A stretch of DNA of 8,930 nucleotides. Origin: Actinomycetota bacterium (GTDB taxonomy: Bacteria > Actinomycetota > Actinomycetes > Nanopelagicales > Nanopelagicaceae). The notes under the pieces are model-generated. The model searched no databases and had not been told where the DNA came from. It saw nothing but the letters and a program-made list of their open reading frames with translations. The DNA is taken from NCBI GenBank assembly GCA_009702845.1, contig WLHG01000028.1, positions 1 through 8,930 of the forward strand. Reading direction: 5' to 3'. Shown here one piece after another: positions 6,621 to 8,930 of the stretch (positions are counted from its first letter, which is position 1; each line of letters begins with the position of its first letter). A program made the translations under genes and the position numbers.

Positions 6621-6644
6621 CATGAGCGCATTGGTGCGCACATG
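6621..6644. promoter_or_regulatory. 24-nt palindrome at the aldehyde dehydrogenase transcription start, possible operator
   Basis: Arms CATGAGCGCA (6621-6630) and TGCGCACATG (6635-6644) flank a TTGG centre. They are reverse complements apart from a single A/A mismatch. The palindrome lies between the candidate -10 (6654-6659) and the ribosome site, about +4 to +27 from the predicted start. That is a classic place for a repressor operator, or for a 5' leader hairpin. Confidence 0.5.
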
Positions 6645-6653
6645 GTTGGATTG

Positions 6654-6682
6654 AAAGTAGACCTGCTGAGAGAGCCTGACAA
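6654..6682 (-). promoter_or_regulatory. Candidate promoter of the aldehyde dehydrogenase-DUF779 unit
   Basis: Minus-strand TTGTCA (6677-6682, 5 of 6 matches to TTGACA) is followed after exactly 17 bases by TACTTT (6654-6659, fits TANNNT). Transcription would begin near 6647, leaving a leader of about 40 bases that contains the palindrome and the ribosome site. Spacing and -35 are good, the -10 is moderate. Confidence 0.55.
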
Positions 6683-6712
6683 GAGGTTAGCGAGTCCTAC
6701 CTCTCTAAAGTG

Positions 6713-6732
6713 TGGCTAAAAGAGTTAAGCCA
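6713..6732 (-). terminator. Weak hairpin over the icd stop codon, possible terminator
   Basis: On the minus strand TGGCT-T-AA and TTAGCCA can pair (7 bp with one bulged T, loop CTCTT), covering the icd stop codon. Only a broken U-run (CACACTTT) follows. A second weak stem, AGAGGT/ACCTCT, lies at 6682-6704. These are at best inefficient terminators; listed because a new promoter follows directly. Confidence 0.2.
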
Positions 6733-7939
6733 TAGCTTTCTTTAGGTTTTCATCGATCGATGCCAAGAAATCCTGTGTTGTCTGCCAAGGGGCATCCCTA
6801 GAGATCAAGATTGCGAGATCTTTAGTCATCTTGCCCTGCTCTACTGTTTCAATGCAGATGCGCTCTAACGTGTCGCAGAATGCAGCAAGCTCGGCGTTGT
6901 TATCTAACTTTGCGCGGTGTGCTAATCCACGAGTCCACGCAAAGATTGAGGCAATTGGATTTGTAGATGTTGCATTGCCTTTTTGGTGCTCGCGATAGTG
7001 ACGAGTCACTGTGCCGTGAGCAGCCTCAGATTCAACGATCTTTCCATCTGGTGTCATAAGAACGGATGTCATTAAACCAAGTGAGCCATAGCCCTGTGCC
7101 ACGGTGTCGGATTGAACATCGCCGTCATAGTTCTTACATGCCCAGACATATCCACCCTCCATACGAAGTGACATTGCAACCATGTCATCGATCAAACGGT
7201 GCTCATACCAAATTCCTGCAGCATCGAAGGCAGTTTTAAACTCTGCCTGGAAAATCTCTTCGAAGATATCCTTGAAGCGACCGTCGTAGGCCTTCAAAAT
7301 TGTGTTCTTAGTTGACAAGTAGACAGGGAACTTACGGATGAGTCCATAGTTAAGTGATGCTCGCGCAAAGTCACGAATCGATTCATCCATGTTGTACATT
7401 CCCATGGCAATACCTGATGAAGGGAAATCAAAGACATTGTATTCAATTGGCTTTGAACCATCTTCTGGGACAAAGGTCATCGTTAATTTACCGGCACTCG
7501 GAACTAGGAAATCCGTTGCCTTGTACTGGTCACCGAATGCATGACGGCCAATAACGATTGGCTTAGTCCAGTGAGGCACCAAGCGTGGAACATTGCTAAT
7601 GATGATTGGCTCACGGAAAATAACTCCGCCCAATATGTTTCTTACTGTTCCATTTGGAGATTTCCACATCTTCTTAAGACCGAACTCTTCAACGCGTGCC
7701 TCATCCGGGGTAATCGTTGCGCACTTAATGCCAACGCCATGCTTTTGAATGGCGCGCGCAGAATCAATTGTTACTTGATCATCGGTTGCATCGCGGTTTT
7801 CCATGCCAAGGTCGTAGTAATCAAGGTTTACATCGAGGTAAGGAAGTATTAATGACTCCTTGATGAACTGCCAGATGATTCGAGTCATCTCGTCGCCATC
7901 AAGCTCGACTACGGTTCCTTCTACTTTGATCTTGGACAT
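6725..7939 (-). CDS. icd: NADP-dependent isocitrate dehydrogenase (homodimeric type)
   Basis: The TCA-cycle enzyme that converts isocitrate to 2-oxoglutarate, CO2 and NADPH in the cytoplasm. At 404 residues it belongs to the dimeric subgroup shared by many Actinobacteria (Icd1 type) and eukaryotic IDH1, with near-identical residue numbering to human IDH1. Substrate residues seen: Thr77, Ser94 and Asn96 in SPNGTVRN, Arg100, Arg109, Arg132 in GRHAFGDQY, Tyr139 and Lys211. Metal-binding aspartates fall at 251 (RLIDDMVA), 274 and 278 (YDGDVQSD). NADP specificity is indicated by HGTVTRHY (308-315; Arg313, His314 match human Arg314, His315). The start at 7939 has AGGGAG eight bases upstream. The gene lies 16 bp behind mdh on the same strand, so the two form an operon for consecutive parts of the TCA cycle. 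Nothing is missing or broken. Confidence 0.97.
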   Translation of the reverse strand: MSKIKVEGTVVELDGDEMTRIIWQFIKESLILPYLDVNLDYYDLGMENRDATDDQVTIDSARAIQKHGVGIKCATITPDEARVEEFGLKKMWKSPNGTVRNILGGVIFREPIIISNVPRLVPHWTKPIVIGRHAFGDQYKATDFLVPSAGKLTMTFVPEDGSKPIEYNVFDFPSSGIAMGMYNMDESIRDFARASLNYGLIRKFPVYLSTKNTILKAYDGRFKDIFEEIFQAEFKTAFDAAGIWYEHRLIDDMVAMSLRMEGGYVWACKNYDGDVQSDTVAQGYGSLGLMTSVLMTPDGKIVESEAAHGTVTRHYREHQKGNATSTNPIASIFAWTRGLAHRAKLDNNAELAAFCDTLERICIETVEQGKMTKDLAILISRDAPWQTTQDFLASIDENLKKAMA

Positions 7940-7955
7940 GTGTTGAGCTCCCTAT

Positions 7956-8906
7956 TTAGAGTGTTTGGACATCTGCTTGTTTTGCACGGACCGCTTCGGC
8001 GGCGGCTTTTAGGGCACTGACCTCTGAATCGGTAAGTGCGCTTTCAATAACTCGTTTAATTCCTGTGCGACCAATCTCGGCTTCAACACCGAGGTAGACA
8101 CCAGAGATTCCATATTCGCCATCTACCCACGCACATACAGGCATAACGGCACCTGAATCTTCAATGACAGCTTTTGCCATACGTGCAGCAGCGGCAGATG
8201 GTGCGTAGTAAGCCGAACCTGTTTTTAGGAGTGCAACAACTTCGGCGCCACCATTGCGAGTGCGATCAACTAGTTCATTGATTTCTACTTGAGATAAAAG
8301 TTCGCTGAGCGCTTTGCCATTTACTGTGCATCGACTTGGAACTGGAACCATTGTGTCGCCATGTGAACCAAGAGTAAGAGTCTTCACTACGCCAACCTTG
8401 ACCGCTAATTTTTCAGCGACAAAGTTAGTAAAGCGTGCAGTATCTAGCATTCCAGCTTGACCCATCACGCGATTCTTTGGAAAACCTGTTGCAAGTTGGG
8501 CAAGGGATGTCATCTCATCGAGCGGGTTTGAAACCACGATAATGACGGCGTTAGGTGAATGCTTAGCGATATTTTCTGCAACTCCACGGACGATGCCTGC
8601 GTTCACGCCGATTAAATCCATGCGGCTCATGCCAGGCTTACGTGGAATACCTGCGGTGATAACTACAACATCAGAGTTAGCTGTTGCCTCATATCCAGCG
8701 CCTTCAGCCGTTGTTGTCGCTCCGATTATCTTTGTCTCAAAGCCTTCAATAGATCGAGATTGATTCATATCAAGGGCTAAACCCTCAGGCTTTCCTTCGA
8801 CGATATCGGTAAGAACTACTGTGTCAAAAACATCATATTCAGCTAGACGAAGCGCAGTTGTTGAACCATAAAAACCTGCACCGACTACAGTAACTTTTCC
8901 GCCCAT
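7956..8906 (-). CDS. mdh: NAD-dependent malate dehydrogenase (LDH-like type)
   Basis: The TCA-cycle enzyme that interconverts malate and oxaloacetate with NAD. It has 316 residues, typical for the LDH-like (tetrameric) MDH class. The nucleotide fold begins at once with VTVVGAGFYGSTTA (GxGxxG at 9-14), and Asp34 at the end of the second strand indicates NAD rather than NADP. The active-site loop GIPRKPGMSRMDL carries Arg89 and Arg95. Asn127 (VSNPLD), Asp155 and Arg158 (GMLDTARF) and proton-relay His182 (LGSHGDTMVPVPS) complete the catalytic set. Arg89 in place of the LDH glutamine supports malate over lactate. The start at 8906 is backed by AAGGGAG six bases upstream. Only 24 bases of upstream sequence are visible, so the promoter cannot be judged. 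The icd gene follows at 16 bp, and its ribosome site lies in that gap. Confidence 0.96.
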   Translation of the reverse strand: MGGKVTVVGAGFYGSTTALRLAEYDVFDTVVLTDIVEGKPEGLALDMNQSRSIEGFETKIIGATTTAEGAGYEATANSDVVVITAGIPRKPGMSRMDLIGVNAGIVRGVAENIAKHSPNAVIIVVSNPLDEMTSLAQLATGFPKNRVMGQAGMLDTARFTNFVAEKLAVKVGVVKTLTLGSHGDTMVPVPSRCTVNGKALSELLSQVEINELVDRTRNGGAEVVALLKTGSAYYAPSAAAARMAKAVIEDSGAVMPVCAWVDGEYGISGVYLGVEAEIGRTGIKRVIESALTDSEVSALKAAAEAVRAKQADVQTL

Positions 8907-8930
8907 GGCGTACTCCCTTTTCTTATCCGA

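Noticed and set aside
7354..7852. Plus-strand open frames opposite icd
   Set aside because: No domain, no ribosome site, and the opposite strand encodes a complete isocitrate dehydrogenase.

Overview
The window is an 8.9 kb stretch of a compact bacterial chromosome, about 95% coding. It most likely comes from an actinobacterium of low-to-middle G+C. The two-component pair resembles mycobacterial DosS/DosT and DosR, and the isocitrate and malate dehydrogenases are of types common in Actinobacteria. Base composition looks like the mid-40s percent G+C by eye. That combination recalls small freshwater lineages (Nanopelagicales-like), but the assignment is an inference from protein look-alikes only.

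Plus strand, 1-3637: two nitrate/nitrite porters of the NNP (NarK) branch of the major facilitator superfamily lie head to tail with one base between them. The first is cut by the window edge. They are followed 43 bp later by a 367-residue histidine kinase with a single N-terminal GAF domain. That GAF domain keeps the histidine that ligates heme in DosS/DosT, plus the distal tyrosine.

Minus strand, 8906 down to 3634: read in transcription order, the genes are malate dehydrogenase, NADP isocitrate dehydrogenase, an ExaC/AldB-type aldehyde dehydrogenase, a DUF779 protein, a DUF2249 protein and a DosR/DevR-type response regulator. They probably form three transcription units: mdh-icd, aldehyde dehydrogenase-DUF779, and DUF2249-devR. 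Plausible promoters are visible before the second and third units. The regulator and kinase genes are convergent and overlap by four bases at their stop codons.

Working model (inference): the heme-type kinase and the DosR-like regulator sense low oxygen, NO or redox state and control nitrate/nitrite transport. DUF2249, a family often met near nitrogen-oxide genes, is made together with the regulator. The dehydrogenases supply central carbon flux and aldehyde oxidation. No nitrate reductase is inside the window; it may lie upstream of position 1. The most unusual non-coding structures are a perfect 13-bp hairpin one base after the DUF779 start codon, and a 24-nt near-perfect palindrome at the predicted transcription start of the aldehyde dehydrogenase gene. 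No RNA genes, insertion sequences, CRISPR arrays or origins were seen, and no gap between genes exceeds about 120 bases.
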